DNA of 64,000 bases from contig NZ_CP025025.1 in the NCBI RefSeq assembly GCF_002874535.1, positions 3,777,353 to 3,841,352 on the forward strand, given 5' to 3'. The first letter of the stretch is position 1, and every line of letters starts with the position of its first letter. Under the pieces are notes generated by a model, which was given only the letters and a program-made list of their open reading frames with translations, was not told the origin of the DNA and did not search any database. The translations under genes and the position numbers were made by a program. The stretch is from Mesobacillus jeotgali. GTDB taxonomy: Bacteria; Bacillota; Bacilli; Bacillales; Cytobacillaceae. Positions 30,038 to 38,124 of the stretch are shown here, piece after piece.

Positions 30038-31055
30038 TCGAAATCACCTCCACGCCGACCTCATGCTGGCCAATATAATCTATTGCCCGGGCCACTTCGC
30101 CCTCTTCACCATCAAGATGGATGAACAAAGTTCCATATGAACCATCTTGTGTCTGCGAAATTTTACCCTGAACAATATTGACCGTTATTGAAAACTCACG
30201 AATCAAGTTGGTGATCAGCGGCTGTTCTGTCCCTTCACCTACGAATGTCAGCTGGACAACGCGACCATGTGGATATCGCTCTAGCAAGTGATCAACTGTT
30301 TCCTTTGTTTCCTCGGGTTCTGTCACCTGCTGGACGAATCTTTTCGTAATTGGCTGCTGCGGATTCTTGAACACTTCCAATACTGGTCCTGTTTCAACAA
30401 TCTTCCCGCCTTCCATGACGGCTACTCGGTGACAAATTTTCCTGATAACGTGCATTTCGTGCGTGATCAAGACGATCGTAAGACCAAGTCTCTTATTGAT
30501 ATCAACGAGCAGATCAAGAATCTGGTCAGTTGTCTGCGGATCAAGCGCTGAAGTAGCTTCATCCCCAAGAAGTACTTTTGGGTCATTAGCCAGTGCCCTG
30601 GCGATTCCTACCCTCTGCTTTTGACCGCCACTCAACTGGGAGGGATAAGCATCTCCTCTGCCCTCAAGGCCTACAAGTTCGATTAATTCTTTTACCCGCT
30701 TCTCTCTCTCAGCTTTGGCTACTCCGGCAATCTCAAGCGGGAAAGCGATATTCTCTGCTACAGTTCTTGACCAGAGCAGGTTGAAGTGCTGGAAAATCAT
30801 GCTGATTTCCTGGCGAGCCTTACGTAGTTCCGCTCCCTTAATTCTTGAAACCTCCCTGCCTGCTACCACGACGGAACCTGAAGTTGGGATTTCCAGACCA
30901 TTCAGCATTCGGATCAAAGTACTTTTACCGGCACCACTGTAGCCGATAACTCCATAGATTTCGCCTTCCTTGACTTCAAGGTTGACATCATCTACCGCTT
31001 TAACTTCTCCCTTGTTGGAAGGGTAAATCTTTCTGGCATTTTTTATCGTAATCAA
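30030..31055 (-). CDS. metN: Methionine ABC transporter ATPase MetN
   Basis: A 341-residue ATPase with a C-terminal NIL domain (about 265-340) that senses methionine in homologues. Walker A is GYSGAGKST, the signature LSGGQKQRVGIARAL and Walker B LLGDEATSALD. The start is TTG behind GGGGGAG. It is the first gene of an S-box-controlled operon. Confidence 0.95.
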   Translation of the reverse strand: MITIKNARKIYPSNKGEVKAVDDVNLEVKEGEIYGVIGYSGAGKSTLIRMLNGLEIPTSGSVVVAGREVSRIKGAELRKARQEISMIFQHFNLLWSRTVAENIAFPLEIAGVAKAEREKRVKELIELVGLEGRGDAYPSQLSGGQKQRVGIARALANDPKVLLGDEATSALDPQTTDQILDLLVDINKRLGLTIVLITHEMHVIRKICHRVAVMEGGKIVETGPVLEVFKNPQQPITKRFVQQVTEPEETKETVDHLLERYPHGRVVQLTFVGEGTEQPLITNLIREFSITVNIVQGKISQTQDGSYGTLFIHLDGEEGEVARAIDYIGQHEVGVEVISNG

Positions 31056-31280
31056 TTGACTCCCCCTCTTTGCATCTACACTTATTAAAACCGTTACATT
31101 TCCCTGAAAATTAAGAAGGTTATCAATCTAGTTTCCCATTCCCTAACCGAAAAAATTCAAACTCCAGCAAAAATGGGAAATAGACTCTATCTTAAACGGG
31201 GATGATTGTGCTCAAGTCATAAATTCTTTTCGAACAAGCTTTACGGCTATAACTTTTTAAGCATTTTTTTCGAAAAGGGC

Positions 31281-31451
31281 AAAATAAAAGCCTTCCTGCA
31301 AGTGAGCAGAAAGGCATAGTCATAGTGGATTCCTTTCTCTCATCTGCCAAAGCGATTCGCTTTGTGTGAATTGGCACCATTTCAGCAAGCATAGCTTACT
31401 GACGGTTGCCGGGTTTCATAGGGCACTTCCCTCCACCTCTCTTGATAAGAG
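31281..31451 (-). promoter_or_regulatory. SAM-I riboswitch (S-box) upstream of metNPQ
   Basis: On the minus strand the aptamer (31337-31451) has AGAGAGGTGGAGGGA, CCTATGAAACCCGGCAACC and P1 pairing CTCTTATC with GATGAGAG. A terminator hairpin (31290-31315) with a T-run follows. SAM should cause termination. The 226 bp between the terminator and metN hold no ORF that I support. Confidence 0.95.
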
Positions 31452-31494
31452 CACGCTATTAAATTATCTAATCGGTTTTAAGTTACGAGTGTGA

Positions 31495-31523
31495 TTGTAG
31501 CACGGAGTAAAAAAGAGTGTCAA
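31495..31523 (-). promoter_or_regulatory. Sigma-A promoter of the metN S-box transcript
   Basis: TTGACA (31518-31523) and TACAAT (31495-31500) on the minus strand have a 17-bp spacer, about 45 bp upstream of the aptamer. Confidence 0.8.
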
Positions 31524-31562
31524 TAAAATTATTTCTAAATACTTTTTGGGAGTTTATGGTTA

Positions 31563-32879
31563 TTACGCTCCAGCCGGTACTCCCGGCACTCCAGTCGCCT
31601 TTTCAATTGCCTGCTCCAGGTCTTCAATGATGTCCTCCACGTTTTCAATTCCCACTGAAAGGCGGATTAAATCTTCAGGAACTCCTGCTGCTTTAAGGCC
31701 GTCTGAATCCAGCTGCTGGTGTGTAGTACTTGCAGGATGGATTATCAGGCTTTTCGCATCACCGACATTCGCGACATGGGACCATAATTCTAATGAGTTG
31801 ATTAGCTTCGCTCCTGCTTCCCTGCCGCCTTCAATCCCAAATATGACAACTGCCCCGGCTCCTTTTGGAAGATATCGATCTGCAAGGCCTTTATCTGGAT
31901 GGGACTCATGACCAGGATAGCTCACCCATGTAACAGCGGGATGCGATTCAAGGTAGTCTACGATTCTACGTGTATTGGCAACATGCTCCTTCATGCGAAC
32001 ATGTAATGTCTCTATTCCAAGATTGAATTGGAATGCACTCTGAGGACTGATTGCCGGTCCAAGGTCACGCAACAGCTGGACTCTTGCCTTTACGATAAAT
32101 GCGGCAGCTCCGATTGCCTCACTATAGACAAGATCATGGTAACTAGAGTCCGGCTCATTGAAGCCCGGGAACTTAGGCGACTTCCAATCGAACTTTCCTC
32201 CATCCACAATGACTCCACCCATGACTGTACCATTTCCCAGTAGCCACTTGGTAGCTGAGTGGACGACGATATCTGCGCCATGCTCAATTGGCCGGCAAAG
32301 ATATGGAGTTGCAAATGTGTTATCGATGATTAGCGGAAGACCTGCTTCATGGGCAACTTCCGCTACAGCTTCAATGTCCAGTACTCTGAGACTAGGATTA
32401 CCGATTGTTTCTGCGTAGACTGCTTTTGTTTTCGGAGTGATTGCCTTTCTAAAATTTTCAGGATCAGCTGGATCAACTAGATGAACTTTTATTCCATACT
32501 TCGGCAGGGTTACAGCAAATAGATTGTAAGTACCTCCATATAGATTCGAAGCAGCGACAATTTCATCACCCGCATGCGCAATGTTCAGTATCGCCATCGT
32601 AATGGCAGACATCCCGCTTGATAACGCGAGAGCACCAATACCACCTTCAAGCAAGGCTACTTTTTCTTCCAGGGCTGTAACTGTCGGATTATGTATCCGT
32701 GAATAAATATAGCCCGATTCCTTAAGAGCAAATAAATCCGCTGCATGTTCTGTATTTTCAAATTGGAACGCATTGCTCGAATAAATAGGAACAGCCCTCG
32801 CTCCTGTTACCGGGTCTGGTGACTGACCACCATGTACCCCCAGCGTTTCAATTCTGTAGTTTTTTTGCTCATTAGCCAT
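31563..32879 (-). CDS. metY: O-acetylhomoserine sulfhydrylase
   Basis: A PLP enzyme of about 438 residues (Cys/Met metabolism family) that makes homocysteine from O-acetylhomoserine and sulfide. The PLP lysine motif is HSATKWLLGNGTVMGG. ETIGNPSLRVLDIE and NVGDAKSLIIHPASTTH are typical of MetY. The start at 32879 (MANEQ) or 32885 (MEMANEQ) follows GGAGAG. The longer TTG start at 32924 lies in the riboswitch terminator and is rejected. Confidence 0.9.
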   Translation of the reverse strand: MANEQKNYRIETLGVHGGQSPDPVTGARAVPIYSSNAFQFENTEHAADLFALKESGYIYSRIHNPTVTALEEKVALLEGGIGALALSSGMSAITMAILNIAHAGDEIVAASNLYGGTYNLFAVTLPKYGIKVHLVDPADPENFRKAITPKTKAVYAETIGNPSLRVLDIEAVAEVAHEAGLPLIIDNTFATPYLCRPIEHGADIVVHSATKWLLGNGTVMGGVIVDGGKFDWKSPKFPGFNEPDSSYHDLVYSEAIGAAAFIVKARVQLLRDLGPAISPQSAFQFNLGIETLHVRMKEHVANTRRIVDYLESHPAVTWVSYPGHESHPDKGLADRYLPKGAGAVVIFGIEGGREAGAKLINSLELWSHVANVGDAKSLIIHPASTTHQQLDSDGLKAAGVPEDLIRLSVGIENVEDIIEDLEQAIEKATGVPGVPAGA

Positions 32880-32921
32880 CTCCATCTCTCCAATCAAAAT
32901 ATTTTTTTGGAAAAACTTAAA

Positions 32922-33065
32922 CAAAAAACCCTCTTCCTAAGAAGAGGGTCATTTATCATCTCTCCTTATCTTTTCAGAGTAAAGAACTCTGCTGGAATTA
33001 GCACCGTGTTTTCACAACCGGTTGCCGGGCTTCATAGGGCCAGTCCCTCCGCCTCTCTGGATAAG
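32922..33065 (-). promoter_or_regulatory. SAM-I riboswitch (S-box) upstream of metY
   Basis: The aptamer (32965-33065) reads AGAGAGGCGGAGGGA and CCTATGAAGCCCGGCAACC on the minus strand, with P1 CTTATC/GATAAG. A terminator (32928-32949, CCCTCTTC stem) with a T-run ends just before the metY Shine-Dalgarno. Confidence 0.95.
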
Positions 33066-33097
33066 AATATTCAATTCGTTTTTACTGCGTTAAAGTG

Positions 33098-33126
33098 ATA
33101 ATATCACGTCGCGATATACCGGTCAA
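33098..33126 (-). promoter_or_regulatory. Sigma-A promoter of the metY transcript
   Basis: TTGACC (33121-33126) and TATTAT (33098-33103) are 17 bp apart on the minus strand. The -10 lies in a 13-bp palindrome, GTGATAATATCAC (33095-33107), which could be an operator. Confidence 0.7.
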
Positions 33127-33152
33127 TATATTTCGATTATTCAGATAAAACT

Positions 33153-33491
33153 TTATACAGGAAGTGGCCTTGCAAGATAAAATAACGATTCCAGCACCAA
33201 TTGGGCGCGAAACGGACAATCAGTTGTGAAATAGTTCATTATTACTCCCTGACGCAGTTTCAAGTCCCCGTCAAATAATTGATTCAAAAGCGCATCGTTT
33301 CCAGAAATCGTCGCTGTGTATCCGTCATGTATGCAGGAGTCACGGCAAGCCACCTTGCCATCCTTGAAAGACAAGTAGAATGTACCACTCTCTGCTTTAA
33401 TTTTTAGGCATAGGTCCAGTTTGGATACTAGATGTTGAACATGCTTTTTATTCTGGATTTCATCTGCAAACCTGTCGATTCGTTCCCGCAT
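33153..33491 (-). CDS. SCP2-like sterol-carrier fold protein (YusD-like)
   Basis: A protein of about 112 residues with an SCP2-like pattern (LCLKIKAESGTFYLSFKDGKV...TATISGNDALLNQLFDGDLKLRQG). Homologues bind lipidic ligands; no substrate is known. I chose the ATG at 33491 because GGGAG lies about 9 nt upstream; the open frame continues 44 codons further without a supported start. The position matches yusD of the B. subtilis yus region. Confidence 0.65.
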   Translation of the reverse strand: MRERIDRFADEIQNKKHVQHLVSKLDLCLKIKAESGTFYLSFKDGKVACRDSCIHDGYTATISGNDALLNQLFDGDLKLRQGVIMNYFTTDCPFRAQLVLESLFYLARPLPV

Positions 33492-33666
33492 TCCGATCAA
33501 CTCCCTTATATTACATATTCTTTGTAACACGGGAAAAACCTGTTGGAATCCTTCGACAAATAAATAATTGAATTTACAATATGAAAAACGTAAAAAAGAC
33601 AATACCGTATGAAATTTCGGCATTGTCTTTCATTTCCCGAGAAATATATCCAAAGAAATACAGCAA

Positions 33667-34932
33667 TTAAGCTGGTTTGGTATTCACCATGCCGGATTTT
33701 GGCTTATCCATCGTTTTGAAAACTATGAAGAAATACGTGGATCCTACTAAGTATAGACCTGCAGTAATGGTAAATACAGTTGCGTACCCCCAATAGGAAC
33801 CATATTTCAAGACGATCCCAGTTGACACTGGACCCATAATGGCCCATCCAAGATTAAACACCATTTGATTCACAGAGTTGGCCAAACCCTTCATGGAATC
33901 ATCAACCTTCGACATCATTAAGGACATCTGAATTGGATTTCCGGCGTTCATAAGTGCCTGGCGAAATAAAAACCCCAGAGCAGCCAGCCAAAAATTCTGT
34001 GTGTACGCTGTCAGCAGCAGAAACGGCAGGGATAGTATCTGCAAAACAACTACCGCTCTCACTTCTCCAAGTCTGCGAACGACCATTGGACCGATGATCA
34101 TCGCAACAGCTGTCGCTCCCTGTCCTAATGAAATGACCAAGCCAATCAATGAATTGGAAGCCATGAACCGATCCGCAAAATATAGGTTCAAATATGGAAT
34201 GACCAATCCGGCTCCAAAGCCTATCATCAATTGCGCAACCGCAAACAGCAGAATGATTTTGAAGCTGGCTTTATGGGGAATGCCTTTAGTTTTTTCTTTT
34301 ATATCGCTAGCCGATATGCGCGGTGGCCGGTCTTCATTTAACCTCATAACCGGAATCATGGCAGTCAAAAACAGGACCGATCCAATGATCAACGTATACC
34401 TGATACTTTCCAGGTTTGGAACCACCATGCCAAATAAGTCTGTGAGGATTCCTCCCAAAAGACTTCCGATTACATTGGCACCCGTCATCACAGCAAAATG
34501 AATACTGAATAAATGCACACGCTGTTCAGGCTTCGAATTCTCTGCTAACCACGGAATAATCGACACCTGGATAAATGCTGAAGCGAGACCTGTTCCAAAC
34601 GCAAAGAAAATCAATAATGACTGACTCTCGACGATACTCCGGGTGAATAAGATCAACCCTGTCCCAACCGCTCCATAAAACATCAGCTTTTTCCTGCCTG
34701 CTTTATCACTAAGAATACCTGCCGGAATAAGAATGAGAGCAGTTGCCAGCGAGGTCATCGCTATGACCTTTCCATTTACAAGCTCATTATAGCCTAATTC
34801 CCTGATGTAAAAGTTATAGATGACCATGAAAATCCCAAGTCCCACCTGCGTCAATATATTCGCAATGAAGGTAAGTCGTATGTTTCGGTTATAGGTTTTA
34901 ATTTGTGCCGCCCATTCCTGGTATAAAGCCAT
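33667..34932 (-). CDS. MFS transporter
   Basis: A 421-residue major facilitator with about 12 predicted spans. The loop 2-3 motif is seen as GILSDKAGRKK. No substrate can be assigned. Just downstream is the 33153 gene, read in the same direction. Confidence 0.8.
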   Translation of the reverse strand: MALYQEWAAQIKTYNRNIRLTFIANILTQVGLGIFMVIYNFYIRELGYNELVNGKVIAMTSLATALILIPAGILSDKAGRKKLMFYGAVGTGLILFTRSIVESQSLLIFFAFGTGLASAFIQVSIIPWLAENSKPEQRVHLFSIHFAVMTGANVIGSLLGGILTDLFGMVVPNLESIRYTLIIGSVLFLTAMIPVMRLNEDRPPRISASDIKEKTKGIPHKASFKIILLFAVAQLMIGFGAGLVIPYLNLYFADRFMASNSLIGLVISLGQGATAVAMIIGPMVVRRLGEVRAVVVLQILSLPFLLLTAYTQNFWLAALGFLFRQALMNAGNPIQMSLMMSKVDDSMKGLANSVNQMVFNLGWAIMGPVSTGIVLKYGSYWGYATVFTITAGLYLVGSTYFFIVFKTMDKPKSGMVNTKPA

Positions 34933-35291
34933 TTTGTTTCGCCTCTCAACTATTTCGATAAACTAAATATAATCCTTTTGGAACGATATGTAAATGCTTT
35001 TAAGTTATTCCATCTATGTAAATTTCTAAACCGTTCCGTTTTGAGGTGCATATGGCGAAAATGGCACAATAGGAAAAATGGCGGTCATTTACACTGTCAA
35101 TTTTATGGCCAGTTCGGAAGTCAATTTAAGGGTTCCATTCTACGAACATTACATTCAAGTATAGCCAGTATAACGGATGAACATGGAATTTTACTTTATT
35201 TTTTCTTCAACGAAGGGAGCAGTTAGCGGAAGATTGATTTTTCCTAAAACAAGGGAAGACTTAACCTTAATTGAGTAACATACAATCCTAG
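34933..35291. other. Non-coding stretch upstream of the MFS gene
   Basis: An A/T-rich region. A short plus-strand frame at 34978-35226 lacks a ribosome-binding site and normal composition and is not called. Two ATGGC-containing segments (about 35053-35075 and 35080-35090) resemble the hairpin arms at 35596-35639. I see nothing else here. Confidence 0.5.
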
Positions 35292-35483
35292 AAATAAACG
35301 GAGAATATCCGGTTAAACTGTAGAGAATAGCTCGGTGAGGGGTAAATAAGCGGAGGTTTTCCGGTTAAGCAAGCACGATTGCCAATTTTTTATGTTTTTC
35401 AAGTAAATAGGCGGAAATCTTCCGTCTATTTAAGCTATTTTCCGTTCCATTTTCTAAATAAGGGAAGTTTCTCCGCTTATTTA
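35292..35483. repeat. Spaced CGGA/TCCG palindrome array
   Basis: Four imperfect palindromes of the type AATAAGCGGAn5-6TCCGCTTATT are centred near 35305, 35356, 35416 and 35469, about 51-60 bp apart. A diverged single copy (AAGCGGAATATTTTAGGTTAA) lies near 2277-2297. It is intergenic between the MFS gene and yusE. Confidence 0.65.
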
Positions 35484-35595
35484 TCAGCCCATGATGATCC
35501 CTTCACTAGGGTCCGTTTTTTTATGGCGTGGAATAACCGGGTGCATTGTTGAATAAGAACCATTATATTTTGGAGCCGAAAATACATTAAATTAG

Positions 35596-35639
35596 AAAAA
35601 TGGCGTATCAAAACTGATGTCAGTTTACACGCCATTTTT
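35596..35639. terminator. Long hairpin, possible bidirectional terminator
   Basis: AAAAATGGCGT / ACGCCATTTTT (11 bp, perfect) encloses a second stem AAACTG / CAGTTT (35611-35626). Ts follow on both strands. No gene ends immediately beside it, so its role is open. Confidence 0.55.
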
Positions 35640-35714
35640 ATTGTCATTAAATGATATGAATCCTAAAACAGAATGGTTCAGTAAATTTCGTATGCTGACT
35701 TAAGCAAAAATTAG

Positions 35715-35745
35715 ACAAAAAAAAAAAAACGGCTGCGCCGCTTAA
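35715..35745 (-). terminator. Terminator of yusE with a 13-base T-run
   Basis: On the minus strand AAGCGGC-GCA-GCCGTT is followed by a 13-base run of T, abutting the yusE stop. Confidence 0.75.
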
Positions 35746-36057
35746 TTAAACCTTTAGCTCTTTAAGTTTTTCAAAAAGGTAAGGAACAGACTGGAAAGCA
35801 TAAATTTTCTCCTGCTCCTTTCCTTCTCTTAATACAATCAGACATGGAACACTTTCAATTTCAAAACGCTCCGCCATTTCAGGCAGGTAATTTAAATCGG
35901 CTTTCCCTGATGAAACATCGGGTAACAGCTGCTCTATAACTGTCAGCATCTTACTTGCAACCTGGCATGTACCGCACATTGGCGTGTAAAAGTACAGGTA
36001 ACCTGTTCGTTTTTCCTCGAGGATGTTTTCAATCTCTTCCTTAGTCCATTCTTCCAT
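35746..36057 (-). CDS. yusE: Thioredoxin-like protein YusE
   Basis: A 103-residue thioredoxin-fold protein with the redox motif CGTC (PMCGTCQVA, residues about 28-31) in place of CGPC, and the cis-Pro segment ESVPCLIV. It probably acts in disulfide exchange in the cytoplasm. It lies 6 bp after yusF. Confidence 0.85.
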   Translation of the reverse strand: MEEWTKEEIENILEEKRTGYLYFYTPMCGTCQVASKMLTVIEQLLPDVSSGKADLNYLPEMAERFEIESVPCLIVLREGKEQEKIYAFQSVPYLFEKLKELKV

Positions 36058-36063
36058 CTACAG

Positions 36064-36414
36064 TCATCCTTTTTCTAAGTACTCTGCATGAACGTCGATA
36101 TTTGCTCCGATTAAAACTGTAGCAAGGTGATTTTCCGGTGCTGTCGCCACTTCCCTGTACATCCTGTCAATGTACAAATGGTTCGCCTCAGGAAATTCCC
36201 TTTTAAATTGCTTTCTCAATTTTTCCCCTGACGCATCCGCATCAACGAGGATATATACATCCTTATCAAAAAGGGAATCAATCAGCTCATCAAGCTTTGA
36301 TACACCAATCGTCCCATTCGTACAAATAATTTCGACCGGTTCATTAAGCACAGCTTGCACTTTCTTTTTGTCTGACGAACCCTCTACTATGATCACCTTG
36401 TGATTTTCTTCCAT
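36064..36414 (-). CDS. yusF: Toprim-domain protein YusF
   Basis: A protein of about 116 residues with a compact Toprim domain: VIIVEGSSDKKKV (catalytic Glu) and the DxD motif YILVDADASGEKLR. This small-Toprim group resembles RNase M5/primase-like proteins, but its activity is unknown. The ATG at 36414 is 8 nt after AGGTGG. It is followed closely by yusE. Confidence 0.8.
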   Translation of the reverse strand: MEENHKVIIVEGSSDKKKVQAVLNEPVEIICTNGTIGVSKLDELIDSLFDKDVYILVDADASGEKLRKQFKREFPEANHLYIDRMYREVATAPENHLATVLIGANIDVHAEYLEKG

Positions 36415-36574
36415 CGCCATAACCACCTATGCACCAGAGATAATTACCTTACGATATTATAAACATGAATATTGAATTTGTGCTGTTATGTTCATAATTC
36501 TATTGTCACTGTTTTTAAAGGAGATTGCAAAAAATTAGACTAGCGTGATAAAGAATGCTTTCATGTGTGGATAT

Positions 36575-36609
36575 AAAGAAAAAACAGCGGCATGGCTGGC
36601 CGCTGTTTG
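36575..36609 (-). terminator. Terminator of yusG
   Basis: AAACAGCGG / CCGCTGTTT (about 36582-36608) is followed by TTTTTTCTTTATA on the minus strand. Confidence 0.8.
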
Positions 36610-36616
36610 GGTATTC

Positions 36617-36856
36617 TTAACACCAGCCGCCTTCATCACAATCAGTATACCGAGGTTCTGATTGATCCGGCACTGATACATGCTGGTAAATCTTATTCTG
36701 TTCAGCTTCAAAGTGATGCTCCAACTTCATCTGCATTCCTTCTGGGAGCTCTATGGATCCAATGTGTTCGTTTTCAAGATAAAGCTGCACCTGGCCGTTT
36801 TCAAGCTTTCCTGTCACTCTATCTGTTATATCAAGCTTTTGTTTGTTAAGTGTCAT
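36617..36856 (-). CDS. yusG: DUF2553 protein YusG
   Basis: A 79-residue protein of the YusG/DUF2553 family, function unknown. It has a short beta-rich N-terminal half and a C-terminal DEGGWC. I chose the ATG at 36856 with GGGTG 7 nt upstream. It follows gcvH in the same direction. Confidence 0.75.
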   Translation of the reverse strand: MTLNKQKLDITDRVTGKLENGQVQLYLENEHIGSIELPEGMQMKLEHHFEAEQNKIYQHVSVPDQSEPRYTDCDEGGWC

Positions 36857-37042
36857 GATTTTCACCCTTCTTCGATAGTTGATTACTTTTAGCTTGTCCG
36901 AATTCAGGGAATGCATTGATGGTAAAATGAAGGAGTTTATGAGGAAGCTGAAGCTTTGCCTGCCCTTACAAGCGTTGAAGGGACTAGGCGATAGAGTTTG
37001 ACAATTTTCGACGTGAAATTTTACATAAGTATATTCACAATA

Positions 37043-37070
37043 GAAAACGCCTTGAATGCATCAAGGCGTC
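37043..37070 (-). terminator. Terminator of gcvH
   Basis: ACGCCTTGA / TCAAGGCGT (37047-37069) is followed by TTTTC on the minus strand. Confidence 0.75.
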
Positions 37071-37078
37071 AGTTAGAT

Positions 37079-37459
37079 TTATTCTTTAATCATGGCTTCG
37101 TATTGTTCAGCAGTCATAAGATTTTCTACTTCACTGTTGTCAGATAGCTCGACAGTGATCATCCATGCTTTTTCGTATGGAGATTCGTTAACGAATTCAG
37201 GGCTGTCGTTAAGCTCTTCGTTAATTTCCACTACCTTGCCGCTTACTGGCGCATATAGCTCAGAAACAGTTTTTACGGATTCTACACTTCCGAATGGCTG
37301 GTCAAGGCTGATTTCGTCTCCTACTTCAGGAAGTTCGACGAAAACGATATCGCCCAGTTCAGATTGAGCAAAATCAGTAATACCGATGCGAACCTTTTCT
37401 CCTTCAACTTTTACCCATTCGTGTTCTTTAGAGTAACGTAATTCATTTGGTATACTCAT
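37079..37459 (-). CDS. gcvH: Glycine cleavage system H protein
   Basis: A 126-residue lipoyl carrier of the glycine cleavage system. The lipoylated lysine lies in [13 protein letters not shown] at about residue 63. It is also the octanoyl relay for LipA-type lipoate synthesis in Bacillus. The gene is alone, without gcvT/P genes nearby, as in B. subtilis. Confidence 0.95.
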   Translation of the reverse strand: MSIPNELRYSKEHEWVKVEGEKVRIGITDFAQSELGDIVFVELPEVGDEISLDQPFGSVESVKTVSELYAPVSGKVVEINEELNDSPEFVNESPYEKAWMITVELSDNSEVENLMTAEQYEAMIKE

Positions 37460-37512
37460 TAACTATCCCTCCATTTGTATATCTCTATCGATTATTATCG
37501 ATGGGACCAAAA

Positions 37513-37869
37513 TTACAGCCAGGCTTTTTGGAACTCTTCCTCTTTGAAGCCTACAGTTACTTTTTCCCCGTCTGTCATCAGCGGGCGTTTGATGAGCATG
37601 CCATCTGATGCAAGCAGTTCCAGCAGCTCACTTTTTGATGCTGTCTTGATTTTGTCTTTCATCCCTAGTTCCCGATACTTTTGGCCGCTCGTATTGAAAA
37701 ATTTCTTGATATCAAGGCCGCTTTTTTCCAGCATTTCTTCAAGCTGGGATTGGGAAGGCGGATTTTCGACAATATGTACTTCATTATAGCTCACTTCATG
37801 CTGATCCAGCCATTTCTTGGCGTTCCTGCATGTACCGCATTTAGGGTACCAATAAAATGTCTTTGTCAT
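37513..37869 (-). CDS. yusI: ArsC/Spx-family protein YusI
   Basis: A 118-residue thioredoxin-fold ArsC/Spx-family protein. The CxxC motif is at residues 10-13 (PKCGTCRNAKKWL). RPLMTDGEKVTVGF near the C-terminus is typical of the family. Whether it is a reductase or an Spx-like regulator cannot be decided from sequence. Confidence 0.8.
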   Translation of the reverse strand: MTKTFYWYPKCGTCRNAKKWLDQHEVSYNEVHIVENPPSQSQLEEMLEKSGLDIKKFFNTSGQKYRELGMKDKIKTASKSELLELLASDGMLIKRPLMTDGEKVTVGFKEEEFQKAWL

Positions 37870-38075
37870 TTTTTCACCACCCTTTGCTATTATCCCATTA
37901 ATTAAAACCTCTAATCGGATAGTAACATAATAAGGCTGAAAAATACTAACATTCCGTGTTTAAATCCATGACATTTTCGGCATCCATTACTGTATTCTAC
38001 ATATTTCGAAAAATTCCTCCATAAAACTTAATCTTGTTTATAAAAAATTGCTCTTTCACATTGATTTTGCTTTAT

Positions 38076-38112
38076 TAAAAAACACTTCTCCCGCTAACAG
38101 GAGAAGTGTTTA
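38076..38112 (-). terminator. Terminator of the fadNAE operon
   Basis: AAACACTTCTCC / GGAGAAGTGTTT (38080-38111), with T-rich sequence downstream on the minus strand. Confidence 0.85.
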
Positions 38113-38124
38113 AAAACCTTAAGA

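Noticed and set aside
31192-31392. Short ORF within the metN leader
   Set aside because: It lies over the S-box aptamer and terminator, whose RNA structure explains the sequence.
32885-32924. N-terminal extension of MetY from TTG at 32924
   Set aside because: The TTG lies in the T-run of the riboswitch terminator and the Shine-Dalgarno supports a start at 32879 or 32885.
34978-35226. Plus-strand ORF upstream of the MFS gene
   Set aside because: Its composition is unlike a Bacillus protein, no Shine-Dalgarno is present, and it lies in a repeat-bearing gap.
36943-37003. Fourth full copy of the dispersed ~120-bp repeat
   Set aside because: Only short similarity (AAGCGTTGAAGGGACTAGGCG) is visible; too diverged to call without alignment.
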